Positions 1-7,975 of a DNA stretch of 45,874 bases are shown piece after piece; positions within the stretch are counted from its first letter, which is position 1; every line of letters begins with the position of its first letter. Below the pieces are notes generated by a model. That model saw only the letters and a list, made by a program, of their open reading frames with translations. It was not told the origin of the DNA and did not search any database. The DNA is from Clostridia bacterium (GTDB lineage Bacteria > Bacillota > Clostridia > Christensenellales > CAG-138). The position numbers and the translations under genes were made by a program. Where the stretch lies: positions 89,978 through 135,851 of the forward strand of contig JAFXZJ010000033.1 in the NCBI GenBank assembly GCA_017541305.1, given 5' to 3'.

Positions 1-2
1 CC

Positions 3-989
3 AACAGCGTGACCGACGGCGGCGACCGCTTTACATACGTTGACGGCAAAAACGGATACCGAGCCAAGACCGACGAAGCCGTTGCCGAGATCGTAAGGCG
101 CGCACAGGAGCTTGATTACGGAACGGTCAAGATCGACGGTGAAGTGATCGAGCCCGACGTCACCAAGGATATGCTCCAGGGCAGGATCGTTCGCCGTTCC
201 GTCTATAAGAGCAGCTACAGCCACAGTCCCTACGATGCTCCGAACCGCGTTGCGAACATCATAAAGGCCTGCGGAATAGTCAACGGCACCGTGATCGAAC
301 CGAAATCCTGGAACGGCTACGTGTTCTCGATAAACAAAAAGCTCGGCAAGCGTACCGCCGATAAGGGTTGGCTGCCCGCTCCCGGCTTTGTCGACAGCGG
401 TGCAAGGAGCGTCGACTCTCCCGGCGGCGGCGTGTGCCACGTATCGTCCACGCTTTATAACGCCGTCATTAAGGCCGATCTGGAGATCGTTTACCGTATC
501 AACCACTCCTCTCACGTCGGCTACGTTCCCTGGGGTCAGGATGCGACCATAGATTCAAACGGTCCCGATTTCAAGTTCGCAAACAACACCAAGGATTTTA
601 TCTATGTGTTCATGTGGGTAGATCAAAAGAAGCAGAAGGTTTGCTGTGAGATCTGGGGAACACCCTTCCCCTCGAGCTTCGACAAGATAGAGTTCTATGC
701 CGAGCTCCTTGAAGAGATCCCTCCCACCGAAATGGAATACAAGACCGACAGGACTCTTCAGCCGCATTATTGGTATATCTACAACAACGCCAAGACCGGC
801 TATAAGTATCAGTCCTATAAGCAGTATTACAAGAACGACAAGCCCGTGGGCGATCCCGTTAAAGTTGCCACCTCGACTTACAGGATGCATCCCAAGCGCA
901 TCGCAGTATGGCCGGGGTTCAATCCCGCAGTGGATTATCTTGATCCCGCATACAAGATCGATCCGCCCGGCGAGGAAAACAACTCATAA
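3..989 (+). CDS. VanW family protein (5' end outside window)
   Basis: The reading frame is open to the left edge, so the first codons lie outside the window; the GTG at 9 is probably internal. The protein shows the VanW core: a GPxxxWNGY-like stretch with K-SWNGYVFS, then SPGGGVCHVSSTLYNAV, then the RxNHSSHVGYVPWGQDAT segment and DFKFANNT. VanW proteins are named after a gene of vancomycin-resistance clusters, but most family members lie outside such clusters and have no proven biochemical role. Many are longer secreted or membrane-anchored proteins with N-terminal peptidoglycan-binding-like repeats, and the visible start fits the end of such a region. The C-terminal 100 residues are rich in Tyr and Lys. 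It converges on spoVAE and the two genes overlap by six bases. No other van genes are adjacent, so a resistance role is not supported. Confidence 0.85.
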   Translation, partial: NSVTDGGDRFTYVDGKNGYRAKTDEAVAEIVRRAQELDYGTVKIDGEVIEPDVTKDMLQGRIVRRSVYKSSYSHSPYDAPNRVANIIKACGIVNGTVIEPKSWNGYVFSINKKLGKRTADKGWLPAPGFVDSGARSVDSPGGGVCHVSSTLYNAVIKADLEIVYRINHSSHVGYVPWGQDATIDSNGPDFKFANNTKDFIYVFMWVDQKKQKVCCEIWGTPFPSSFDKIEFYAELLEEIPPTEMEYKTDRTLQPHYWYIYNNAKTGYKYQSYKQYYKNDKPVGDPVKVATSTYRMHPKRIAVWPGFNPAVDYLDPAYKIDPPGEENNS

Positions 990-1352
990 TTTGGTCTTCG
1001 GTCTGAATACCAGGGCCGCACAAAACCCAAACAGCACAGCTGCCGCGATACCCGCGGCGGCTGCTTTTATTCCGCCCGACAGCGCTCCTATAAGCCCCGC
1101 TTCCTTTGCTCCTTCCATTGCACCGTTAGCAAGCAGATATCCAAAGCCCGTAAGGGGCACCGTCGCACCCGCTCCGCCTAATTTTACGATCGGTTCATAA
1201 ACGCCTGACGCGGTCAATATCACGCCGGCCGTAACGTAAACTACGAGTATCCTTGCCGGAGTGAGCCGGGTCAAGCTGATAAGAAGCTGGCCTATCAGGC
1301 AAAGCGTTCCGCCTATCAGAAACGCCATTAAATAATCAAGCATACTGCTCAT
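984..1352 (-). CDS. spoVAE: Stage V sporulation protein AE (SpoVAE/SpoVAEB)
   Basis: This small hydrophobic protein of 122 residues has three to four membrane segments (about residues 6-26, 34-53, 65-80 and 92-115) and resembles SpoVAEB. SpoVA proteins form the inner-membrane channel that moves dipicolinic acid into the forespore and out again at germination. The ATG at 1352 is chosen because AAAGGAG lies six bases upstream; a second ATG three codons later is less well placed. The start overlaps the spoVAD stop codon in an ATGA arrangement, so translation is probably coupled. The 3' end overlaps the convergent VanW gene. Confidence 0.9.
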   Translation of the reverse strand: MSSMLDYLMAFLIGGTLCLIGQLLISLTRLTPARILVVYVTAGVILTASGVYEPIVKLGGAGATVPLTGFGYLLANGAMEGAKEAGLIGALSGGIKAAAAGIAAAVLFGFCAALVFRPKTKL

Positions 1353-2386
1353 GCTTCGCTCCTTTCGATCACAACGGCATGCGCTATCGATGGTATGCTT
1401 TCCCCCTGCAGACTCGAGAGAGGGCTCAGAAGCGCTCCTGTGGCCGCAAAAAGCACCCTCTTCCAGCTTCCGCGCGAAATCTCGGGAATAAGCACAGAGC
1501 TAAGCATGCTCGCACAGCATCCGCATCCGCTTCCGCCGCAAACGACCTTTTGCGAACTTGAATAGATAAGCTTGCCGCAATCGGAATGCACGCCGCGAAT
1601 ATCGAAACCTCTTGATCCGCATAACTCGCAGAGCATATCACTGCCGAAGCTTCCCAGATCTCCCGTGATGATCCGGTCGTAATAAACAGGCTCGAGCCCG
1701 TTATCGGCAAGATGAGCGCAAATGGTCGAAGCAGCCGCGGGCGCCATTGCCGCACCCATATTGCTCGCGTCGGTGATGCCGTAATCACAAACTCGTCCTA
1801 TAGTACCTCCCGTGATCACGATGTTATCGAAAACGGCTCCTTCGATGCGCCGATCCCGGGCCGCAACCGCAGCGGCTCCCGCGCCGGTCACGGTACGCTG
1901 AGCGGTCGGCGGCGATTGAGTGCCCATCTCGAGCGGATAACGAAATTCACGCTCCGATGATGAAAAATGACTGCTTGCCCCGCAGACCGACAGCTTCGCA
2001 AAGCCTCCGTCCGTCAGCATAGCGGCGATAAGAAGGCTTTCAGCCATTGTCGAACAAGCCCCGTACATACCGAGAAACGGCGATCCGAGCTCTCTTGCCG
2101 CAAATCCCGCCGCGATTATCTGGCTCAGCAGATCGCCTCCGAGAAAAAGATCGAGGTCCGAAGGCGTTTTTCCTATCTTATCAAGCGCCAGCCTTACGGC
2201 GCTCTCCAGCATGCGGCTTTCTGCCTGCTCAAAGCTGTCGAGGCCCAGAGTATCATCCTTGCATATCCTGTCGAACACAGCTCCGAAGGGACCTTCGCCC
2301 TCCTTCGGTCCCACGAACGCCGCAGTTGAAACTATCTTCGGTTTGGACGGAAACACGAGCGAGCTTTTTCCGATCTTTTTATTCAT
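1349..2386 (-). CDS. spoVAD: Stage V sporulation protein AD (SpoVAD)
   Basis: At 345 residues this is close to Bacillus subtilis SpoVAD (about 338). It has a thiolase-like fold, seen in the GSPFLGMYGACSTMAESL segment, the TGAGAAAVAA segment and the C-terminal Gly/Cys-rich GGSGCGCCASM stretch. SpoVAD is a peripheral protein that binds dipicolinic acid on the inner membrane of the forespore. In most spore formers spoVAC lies directly upstream; here the upstream neighbour is eda, with a terminator between them. spoVAE follows with a four-base overlap. Expression is expected in the forespore; a weak sigma-F/G-like sequence lies upstream at 2418-2446. Confidence 0.93.
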   Translation of the reverse strand: MNKKIGKSSLVFPSKPKIVSTAAFVGPKEGEGPFGAVFDRICKDDTLGLDSFEQAESRMLESAVRLALDKIGKTPSDLDLFLGGDLLSQIIAAGFAARELGSPFLGMYGACSTMAESLLIAAMLTDGGFAKLSVCGASSHFSSSEREFRYPLEMGTQSPPTAQRTVTGAGAAAVAARDRRIEGAVFDNIVITGGTIGRVCDYGITDASNMGAAMAPAAASTICAHLADNGLEPVYYDRIITGDLGSFGSDMLCELCGSRGFDIRGVHSDCGKLIYSSSQKVVCGGSGCGCCASMLSSVLIPEISRGSWKRVLFAATGALLSPLSSLQGESIPSIAHAVVIERSEA

Positions 2387-2417
2387 AACAGCAGTTTTCC
2401 TTATCCCTTTTTATTGC

Positions 2418-2446
2418 TATTATTGACTTAAAATAATTTTGTATTC
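2418..2446 (-). promoter_or_regulatory. Possible forespore (sigma-F/G-like) promoter of spoVAD
   Basis: On the minus strand GAATA (2446-2442) is followed after 16 bases by CAATAATA (2425-2418), about 32 bases before the spoVAD start. This resembles the GNATA and CATNNTA elements of forespore promoters but is not a perfect match. It lies immediately after the eda terminator, where a separate promoter for spoVAD-spoVAE would be needed. Confidence 0.35.
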
Positions 2447-2477
2447 AAAAAAAGCATGACGGATTAACGCCATGCTT
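2447..2477 (-). terminator. Rho-independent terminator after eda
   Basis: The minus strand reads a ten-base-pair stem (2477-2468 with 2461-2452, one G-U pair) closed by a six-base loop and followed directly by a run of seven T (2453-2447, sharing its first bases with the stem). It lies 17 bases past the eda stop and separates the long minus-strand operon from spoVAD. Confidence 0.85.
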
Positions 2478-2493
2478 CATTGAGTTTTGTTTC

Positions 2494-3132
2494 TTATTCT
2501 TTGAGCGAATCGTAAAAAGCCCGCGCGGCATCGGTTACCTTTGCGAAATCCTTTTTAATTATGGCTTCTTTAAGATACAGACTGCTGCTGATACCGAAAG
2601 CAATAGCTCCCGCATCGTAAAACTCCTTAATATTTGAGGTTGTTATACCCGCCACTGCGGCAAGCGCGATATGTTTCAAAGGCGCTTTTACAGCCTTGAA
2701 ATACTCTATGCCCAATACCCCCGCGGGAAAAACCTTTACTATATCCGCGCAGCGGGAATACGCATAGGCTATCTCTGTTGGCGTCATAGCTCCCGGTATC
2801 GATACCATACCAAGCCGTTTCGTTCTTTCGATAACGGCCGGATCTGTATTTGGCGAAATTATGAATCCGGCTCCGGCGTTATGCGCGATCTGCACCTGTT
2901 CGCAGTCCATTACCGTTCCGGCGCCTACAGCAGCGTCATCCGGAAGCTTCTCGGACAGTTGTGCGATTGCATCGGTCGTTCGTACGTGAGCTTTGTCCTG
3001 CTCGAAAGTGACCTCAAACGCCCTCACTCCGCCGTTATACAGTGCAAGCGAAGCTTCCAAAAGGTCCTCGCCGTAGATCCCGCGCGCTATAGCTATAATC
3101 TTTGAGCTTTTAATAATACTCAGTGTATCCAT
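2494..3132 (-). CDS. eda: KDPG/KHG aldolase family protein
   Basis: This class I aldolase of 212 residues has the TIM-barrel layout of 2-keto-3-deoxy-6-phosphogluconate aldolase. Glu40 in RAFEVTF is the likely general acid/base and Lys133 in DIVKVFPA the Schiff-base lysine; GAGTV (70-74) and SPNTDP (93-98) are further conserved stretches. Known members split KDPG, or the related hydroxy-oxoglutarate, into pyruvate and an aldehyde, serving the Entner-Doudoroff and sugar-acid pathways. No dehydratase, sugar-acid kinase or uronate gene is nearby, so the substrate cannot be read from context. The start lies one base after the trmL stop, and a terminator follows the gene, so it is the last gene of the run. 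Confidence 0.88.
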   Translation of the reverse strand: MDTLSIIKSSKIIAIARGIYGEDLLEASLALYNGGVRAFEVTFEQDKAHVRTTDAIAQLSEKLPDDAAVGAGTVMDCEQVQIAHNAGAGFIISPNTDPAVIERTKRLGMVSIPGAMTPTEIAYAYSRCADIVKVFPAGVLGIEYFKAVKAPLKHIALAAVAGITTSNIKEFYDAGAIAFGISSSLYLKEAIIKKDFAKVTDAARAFYDSLKE

Positions 3133-3133
3133 A

Positions 3134-3595
3134 TCATTCCATTCCTTTGAAGCCGATTTGCCTGAAAGCCTCGTAAACCACTATCGCAACCGAATTCGAA
3201 AGATTGAGCGATCTCTCGTTGGGCCGCATGGGTATCCTCAATATGCTGTCCTTGTGCGCCGAAAGTATCCTTTCACCCAGACCCGCGGTCTCCTTGCCGA
3301 ATACAAGGAAGTCGCCTTCTTCATAAGATACTTCCGCATAGCTTTTAACCGCGTGCGTAGAATAAAGGAAGAATCGTGAATCGGGATGCTTTGCCTCGAC
3401 CTCTTCGAAGCTGTCGTAATAGAATATCTCCAGATCCTTCCAATAATCAAGCCCTGCTCGCTTGAGCTGACGGTCATCCACAGAAAACCCAAGCGGACGA
3501 ACGAGGTGCAGTCTGCACCCCGTTACCGCGCAAGTCCTTGAAATATTGCCCGTATTCTGCGGGATCTCGGGCTCGACAAGTACTATGTTAAACAT
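3134..3595 (-). CDS. trmL: tRNA (cytidine/uridine-34-2'-O)-methyltransferase TrmL
   Basis: This SPOUT-class methyltransferase of 153 residues starts [20 protein letters not shown] and keeps the knot motifs FGKETAGL and [16 protein letters not shown]. TrmL methylates the ribose of the wobble base in leucine tRNAs using S-adenosylmethionine. The open frame continues 69 codons upstream, but that stretch is antisense-like and overlaps sleB; the ATG at 3595, preceded by a GAGGCGGGGAAG purine stretch, gives the normal family length. It lies 16 bases after the SleB-like gene and abuts eda. Confidence 0.93.
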   Translation of the reverse strand: MFNIVLVEPEIPQNTGNISRTCAVTGCRLHLVRPLGFSVDDRQLKRAGLDYWKDLEIFYYDSFEEVEAKHPDSRFFLYSTHAVKSYAEVSYEEGDFLVFGKETAGLGERILSAHKDSILRIPMRPNERSLNLSNSVAIVVYEAFRQIGFKGME

Positions 3596-3611
3596 CTTCC
3601 CCGCCTCTTTA

Positions 3612-4697
3612 TCAGTAATTTCTGATCGCCTTAAAGAAATTGTTGTCGTCAATTCGCTTATAGAATTCGAGATAACTGTACCATGTTTCGCCAAGCTTCC
3701 AATACTTGTAAAACAGCACCTTCTTTGGCAGCGTTGGCCCGTGCTCCTGCAGAACGTATCTTGCCGAAGCAATAACGGTTGCGTTGGGAACGACGTTTGC
3801 AAGAGTGGATTCGCTCACAAACTGACCCTTCTGAAAGAGCACGCCGGCGATCGTGTTCGGGAAATGGTGTGTTTCATTCAGCGCACGGTTCACTATTACG
3901 CTCGCCACAGCTCGCTGACCTGTAACGGAATTATACCTTGCCTCGACATACAGGAACTTTGCAAGCAGCATCACGTCCTCATCGCTGAACTGGCCGGGAG
4001 AAATGCTGTAATACGATGACGAAGTCGGAGCGGCCGTGGGCTTGGGCGTCGGCTTTGGGGTTGGCTTAGGAGTTTTGGTCGGCTTTGGCGTCGGCTTTGG
4101 CGTCGGCTTCGGGGTCGGCTTCGGAGTTGGCTTTGGAGTGGGCTTGGGCGTGGGCTTCGGAGTCGGCTTCGGCGTCGGACGGGGCGTGCTTGTGGGAGCC
4201 GGCGTCGAGTAAACTCCCTTTTCCACAAAGCGCTTTGCAATATAGCCCGTTTGCCCATCCACTTTGACCTTGTACCATTCCTCGCCCTCGCCGATTATGG
4301 TAAGCGGATGCCCCTTGAACAGCTTTGCAAGCTTATTTGAGCTTGTGGAGGGCTGTTCCCTCAGGAATATCTTGTTGCCGTTCACATAGCCCTTTGTGCT
4401 GGATACCTTTTTTATCTCGGGAAGCGTTTCGGTTAGCGCGGGTTCGGGCGTCGGCGCTGAAGTCGGAGCGGCTGTCGGCAAGGCAGATTCGAATGATGCT
4501 GTGCTTTCCGCCTCGGAGGGATCCGGTTCGGAAGAAGCCGGGGCATGAGCCGTCACAACGACTTGTTCATCGGCGTGAGCGACCTCTATAATGCTCGTCT
4601 CGACAGGCAGGCTGCCCTCTGTGCAGCCGCAAAGCAGGCCCGGCGTCAAGCTGAGCATAAGGCACAACAGTATTGCGGCTGCGAAATGCTTCTTCAT
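3612..4697 (-). CDS. SleB-type cell-wall hydrolase, SH3 lipoprotein
   Basis: The protein has 361 residues. A signal peptide ends in a lipobox with Cys25 (LCGC), so it is probably a lipoprotein. A Ser/Pro/Ala linker leads to a bacterial SH3 domain (about 102-162: [15 protein letters not shown] to GYIAKRFV), then a TPKP repeat (about 172-226), then a Hydrolase_2 domain (about 240-361) with [19 protein letters not shown], where Glu256 is the likely catalytic acid. SleB and CwlJ relatives cut the spore cortex during germination; proteins with SH3 domains and linkers may also act on vegetative wall. It lacks the N-terminal binding domain of classical SleB, so no symbol is given. It has its own AAAGGAG site and follows hslU by 37 bases. 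Confidence 0.88.
   Translation of the reverse strand: MKKHFAAAILLCLMLSLTPGLLCGCTEGSLPVETSIIEVAHADEQVVVTAHAPASSEPDPSEAESTASFESALPTAAPTSAPTPEPALTETLPEIKKVSSTKGYVNGNKIFLREQPSTSSNKLAKLFKGHPLTIIGEGEEWYKVKVDGQTGYIAKRFVEKGVYSTPAPTSTPRPTPKPTPKPTPKPTPKPTPKPTPKPTPKPTPKPTKTPKPTPKPTPKPTAAPTSSSYYSISPGQFSDEDVMLLAKFLYVEARYNSVTGQRAVASVIVNRALNETHHFPNTIAGVLFQKGQFVSESTLANVVPNATVIASARYVLQEHGPTLPKKVLFYKYWKLGETWYSYLEFYKRIDDNNFFKAIRNY
4036..4187. repeat. 12-bp degenerate tandem repeat coding for the TPKP linker
   Basis: The plus strand repeats GGCTTnGGnGTn with drift at third positions, about a dozen copies. It encodes the Thr-Pro-Lys-Pro wall-spanning linker of the SleB-like lipoprotein. Such repeats change length by slippage in steps of four residues without breaking the frame. 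Confidence 0.9.
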
Positions 4698-4734
4698 CGT
4701 TTCGGAAAACTCCTTTTTGTTTTGATACTATTTC

Positions 4735-6129
4735 TCAGACGATGTATTTATTCAGATCCCGTGCCGTCTTGGACATATTAAGATGCGACTCGACATAAGC
4801 CTTGTCTATCGTCACTTCGTTCATTGGGTGTTCGCCCGTGGCGTTGAACGAGATATCGTCAAGAAGATTTTCTATGATGGTGTGCAGGCGGCGAGCGCCG
4901 ATATTTTCGCTTGTCTCGTTGGCATAGAATGCCGCCTCGGCAATCGAACGCTTGGCTTCATCGGTGAATTTCAACCGTACGTTATCAGTCTCAAGCAGCG
5001 CTTCATACTGCTTTGTAACGGCGTTTTCGGGCTGAGTGAGTATATTTTCGTAATCCTCCACGGTGAGCGCGTTGAGCTTGACCCTTATCGGGAAACGGCC
5101 CTGCAGCTCGGGGATAAGATCGGAGACCTTTGAAACGTGGAACGCTCCTGCGGCTATAAACAGCATGTAGTCCGTTTTGACGGGACCGTACTTGGTGTTT
5201 ACCGTGCTGCCCTCGACTATGGGCAGAATGTCCCTCTGCACACCTTCGCGTGATACGTCCGCCCCGCCGATATTGCCCGTTGCCGCGATCTTGTCGATCT
5301 CATCGATGAATATTATCCCGTCCTGCTCGGCGCGCTCTATCGCGCGGTCAATGACCTCGTCCATGTCGATGAGCTTATCCGATTCCTCGGCTATAAGGAT
5401 ACGCCTTGCCTCTGATACGGGCACCTTCCTCTGCTTTTTCTTCTTTGGCATCATGCCGCCGAACATTTCGTTTAGATTCAGGTCTATGCCCATCGCTATC
5501 ATGGCGTCGCTGCCTTGATTCGATTCGGTCACCTCAACGGTCACGATGTTGTTTTCCAGCTCGCCCCTGCGCAGCGCTTCAAGAGTTGCCTGGCGCTTCT
5601 GTCTGCGCGAAAGCTTCTCCTCCTCGGTGACTTTCTCCTGAGCGTTGTCATCCTTGGGAGCCAAAAGCATCTGCAGGCCGAAAAGGTTTGCCGCGCTGCT
5701 CTGCTTATTCGTTTTCTTACCGTCGTCGCAAATTATATCGACAAGCCTCTGTTCGGCTGCGGCTTCCGCCATCATACGCACGCGCTCGTACTCCGCTTGC
5801 TTACAGAGCCTTATCGAGGCCTCCACAAGATCCCTCACCATTGAATCCACGTCGCGTCCTACGTAACCGACCTCTGTGAATTTGGTTGCCTCGACCTTGA
5901 CGAACGGTGCTTCGACGAGCTTTGCGAGCCTTCTGGAAATCTCGGTTTTGCCGACGCCGGTGGGACCCATCATGATGATGTTCTTGGGGGTGATCTCTTC
6001 GCGCATCTCAATGGGAAGGCGCGACCTTCTGTATCTGTTGCGAAGCGCTATAGCAACGGAGCGCTTGGCTTCGTCCTGACCTATTATGTATCTGTCGAGC
6101 TGATCTACTATCTGCTTTGGAGTCAACAT
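4735..6129 (-). CDS. hslU: ATP-dependent protease ATPase subunit HslU (ClpY)
   Basis: This AAA+ unfoldase of 464 residues has the Walker A motif GPTGVGKT at 55-62, the Walker B stretch GIIFIDEIDKIA, the charged I-domain in the middle, and the C-terminal tail DLNKYIV that docks into HslV. HslU forms hexamers that unfold proteins and feed them to the HslV chamber. The start is the ATG at 6129: AGGAGG lies seven bases upstream of it, while the in-frame GTG at 6135 is too close to that site. The ATG is two bases past the hslV stop, so the two are coupled. In Bacillus subtilis codY follows hslU; here a SleB-like gene does. Confidence 0.96.
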   Translation of the reverse strand: MLTPKQIVDQLDRYIIGQDEAKRSVAIALRNRYRRSRLPIEMREEITPKNIIMMGPTGVGKTEISRRLAKLVEAPFVKVEATKFTEVGYVGRDVDSMVRDLVEASIRLCKQAEYERVRMMAEAAAEQRLVDIICDDGKKTNKQSSAANLFGLQMLLAPKDDNAQEKVTEEEKLSRRQKRQATLEALRRGELENNIVTVEVTESNQGSDAMIAMGIDLNLNEMFGGMMPKKKKQRKVPVSEARRILIAEESDKLIDMDEVIDRAIERAEQDGIIFIDEIDKIAATGNIGGADVSREGVQRDILPIVEGSTVNTKYGPVKTDYMLFIAAGAFHVSKVSDLIPELQGRFPIRVKLNALTVEDYENILTQPENAVTKQYEALLETDNVRLKFTDEAKRSIAEAAFYANETSENIGARRLHTIIENLLDDISFNATGEHPMNEVTIDKAYVESHLNMSKTARDLNKYIV

Positions 6130-6131
6130 AC

Positions 6132-6671
6132 TCACACCTCCTCAACTATCACGTTGCTGTTGGTGTAGACGCAGATTTCGGAGGCAAGCAATATCGCCTT
6201 TCTTGCGATCTCCGCGGCGGGCAGATCGGTATTCTGCTTCAATGCCCTTGCCGCGGCCAAAGCGTACATGCCGCCGGAGCCTATCGCCGCGATACCATCA
6301 TCGGGGCAGATAACCTCGCCCGTGCCGGACACGATGAGAAGCTCATCCTTGTCGGCGCAGATAAGAAGCGCCTGAAGCTGACGCATGACCTTATCGCTTC
6401 GCCAATCCTGCGCAAGCGCCACAGCCGCCCTTGAAAGACCGCCGCCGAACTGCTCGAGCTTGGTTTCAAATCTGTCGCACAGCGTGAAGGCGTCCGCAAC
6501 CGAGCCCGCAAAGCCTACGACGACCTTGTCGTTATACAGTCTGCGCACCTTCCTTGCGGTGTGCTTCATAATCGTGGTCTCGCCAAGCGTGACCTGGCCG
6601 TCGCCGGCGATGGCGCAGCCGTTATCCGATTTGACGGCGACGATCGTCGTCCCCTTGAATTCTTCCATCAT
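6132..6671 (-). CDS. hslV: ATP-dependent protease peptidase subunit HslV (ClpQ)
   Basis: This 179-residue subunit is a proteasome-beta-like threonine protease. The TTIVAV motif follows a six- to seven-residue propeptide ending in Gly, so cleavage after FKG would free the catalytic Thr. GDGQVTLG, the [14 protein letters not shown] segment and GSGGMYA match HslV. Bacillus subtilis ClpQ instead exposes a Ser, so this is the proteobacterial-type Thr enzyme. Two adjacent ATG codons are possible; the second (6668) sits six bases from AGGAGG and is better spaced, while the first overlaps the trmFO stop (ATGA). Confidence 0.96.
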   Translation of the reverse strand: MMEEFKGTTIVAVKSDNGCAIAGDGQVTLGETTIMKHTARKVRRLYNDKVVVGFAGSVADAFTLCDRFETKLEQFGGGLSRAAVALAQDWRSDKVMRQLQALLICADKDELLIVSGTGEVICPDDGIAAIGSGGMYALAAARALKQNTDLPAAEIARKAILLASEICVYTNSNVIVEEV

Positions 6672-7975
6672 ATTCCTCCTGCGGAAATCATATTGTCGAT
6701 ACGCTCCAATGCCCTTTCCGCTATCTTCTCATAGCGTTCGCGCTTGTTCCGGATGCGCTCCTTCAAAGGAGCCATGATCCCGAAAGTAACGTTCATAGGC
6801 TGAAAATCGGAGCCGTTGTATTCGGAAACGTAATGCCCGAGCGAGCCTATCGCGGTCTCGTCGGTAAAATCCACGGGCCCTGAGCCCATGAGCTTTCTTG
6901 CCATATTTACGCCTGCGGTGAATCCCGACGACGCGCTTTCAACATAGCCCTCAACTCCTGTGAGCTGACCGGCAAAGAACAGGCCGGGAGCCGCCTTGAG
7001 CTCATACCACGGCGTAAGCTTGCCGGGAGAATCCATGAACGAGTTGCGGTGCATAACTCCGAATCTTACGTATTCGGCGTTCTCAAGCCCGGGTATCAGG
7101 CCGAAAACACGCCTCTGTTCAGAGAATTTCAGATTTGTTTGGAACCCGACGATGTTATACAGAGTGCCTTCCCTGTTATCCTGCCTGAGCTGTACGACGG
7201 CATACGGCATCCTTCCTGTGTTGGGATCCACAAGGCCGACCGGCTTGAGCGGACCGAAGGCCAATGTCTGTTCTCCCCTTTTTGCCATAGCCTCAACGGG
7301 CATACAGCCCTCAAACACCTTGGGCGTTTCGAATTCGTGTAAGGGAACTGTCTCCGCTGTGATCAGCTCGCGAACAAAGCGAAAGTATTCCTCGGCGTTC
7401 ATGGGACAGTTGAGGTAATCGGAGCCCCTGTCATATCGTGACGATGAGAAGACCTTTGTCATGTCAAGCGATTCCTTTGTAACGACAGGCGCCGCGGCGT
7501 CGTGGAAATGCAGGGTCGCTCCGGTCTTATTCTCCATGCTTTCAAGCAGCTTGCCGTCGGTCAAAGGACCTGTGGCAATTATGCACGGCGCGGAAGGTAT
7601 TTCCGTTATCTCTTCCTCGGTCACGGATATGAGCGGCTCCGCTTTGATCCTTTCGGTCACAAGTCCCGAAAAGCCCAGCCTGTCGACCGCAAGCGCGCCT
7701 CCCGCGGGAACGCGCACGGCGTCGGCGCATTCCATAACGAGCGAACCGAGCCTGCGAAGCTCCGCTTTAAGCAGACCGACCGCATTTGTCACGCTGTCGG
7801 AACGGAGCGAATTGGAGCACACAAGCTCGCAGAACGTATCGAGCTTGTGCGCGGGAGATAACCTGCCGGGCTTCATGTCAATGAGCTCAACGGGTATCCC
7901 CCTCCTTGCAAGCTGCCAAGCCGCTTCGCATCCGGCAAGGCCGGCGCCTATGACCTTTACGGGGATCTGACTCAT
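6668..7975 (-). CDS. trmFO: Folate-dependent tRNA (uracil-54-C5)-methyltransferase TrmFO
   Basis: The protein has 435 residues, the same length as Bacillus subtilis TrmFO (Gid). It begins [20 protein letters not shown] with the FAD-binding GxGxxG at 10-15, followed by [12 protein letters not shown] and, near the C-terminus, [16 protein letters not shown]. TrmFO methylates U54 in the T-loop of tRNA using methylenetetrahydrofolate and FADH2. The open frame extends 24 codons upstream into topA, but the ATG at 7975, which overlaps the topA stop as TAATG, gives the family start. The topA-trmFO-hslVU order is conserved in Bacillota. Confidence 0.97.
   Translation of the reverse strand: MSQIPVKVIGAGLAGCEAAWQLARRGIPVELIDMKPGRLSPAHKLDTFCELVCSNSLRSDSVTNAVGLLKAELRRLGSLVMECADAVRVPAGGALAVDRLGFSGLVTERIKAEPLISVTEEEITEIPSAPCIIATGPLTDGKLLESMENKTGATLHFHDAAAPVVTKESLDMTKVFSSSRYDRGSDYLNCPMNAEEYFRFVRELITAETVPLHEFETPKVFEGCMPVEAMAKRGEQTLAFGPLKPVGLVDPNTGRMPYAVVQLRQDNREGTLYNIVGFQTNLKFSEQRRVFGLIPGLENAEYVRFGVMHRNSFMDSPGKLTPWYELKAAPGLFFAGQLTGVEGYVESASSGFTAGVNMARKLMGSGPVDFTDETAIGSLGHYVSEYNGSDFQPMNVTFGIMAPLKERIRNKRERYEKIAERALERIDNMISAGGI

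Noticed and set aside
3-989. VanW and the VanX-like gene at opposite ends as evidence of a glycopeptide-resistance cluster
   Set aside because: They are 44 kb apart, no vanH/A/S/R-type genes are visible, and both families are common in ordinary wall metabolism.
4036-4187. Short direct repeats that might suggest a CRISPR array
   Set aside because: The units are contiguous, 12 bases long, in frame with a Pro-rich linker and have no spacers.
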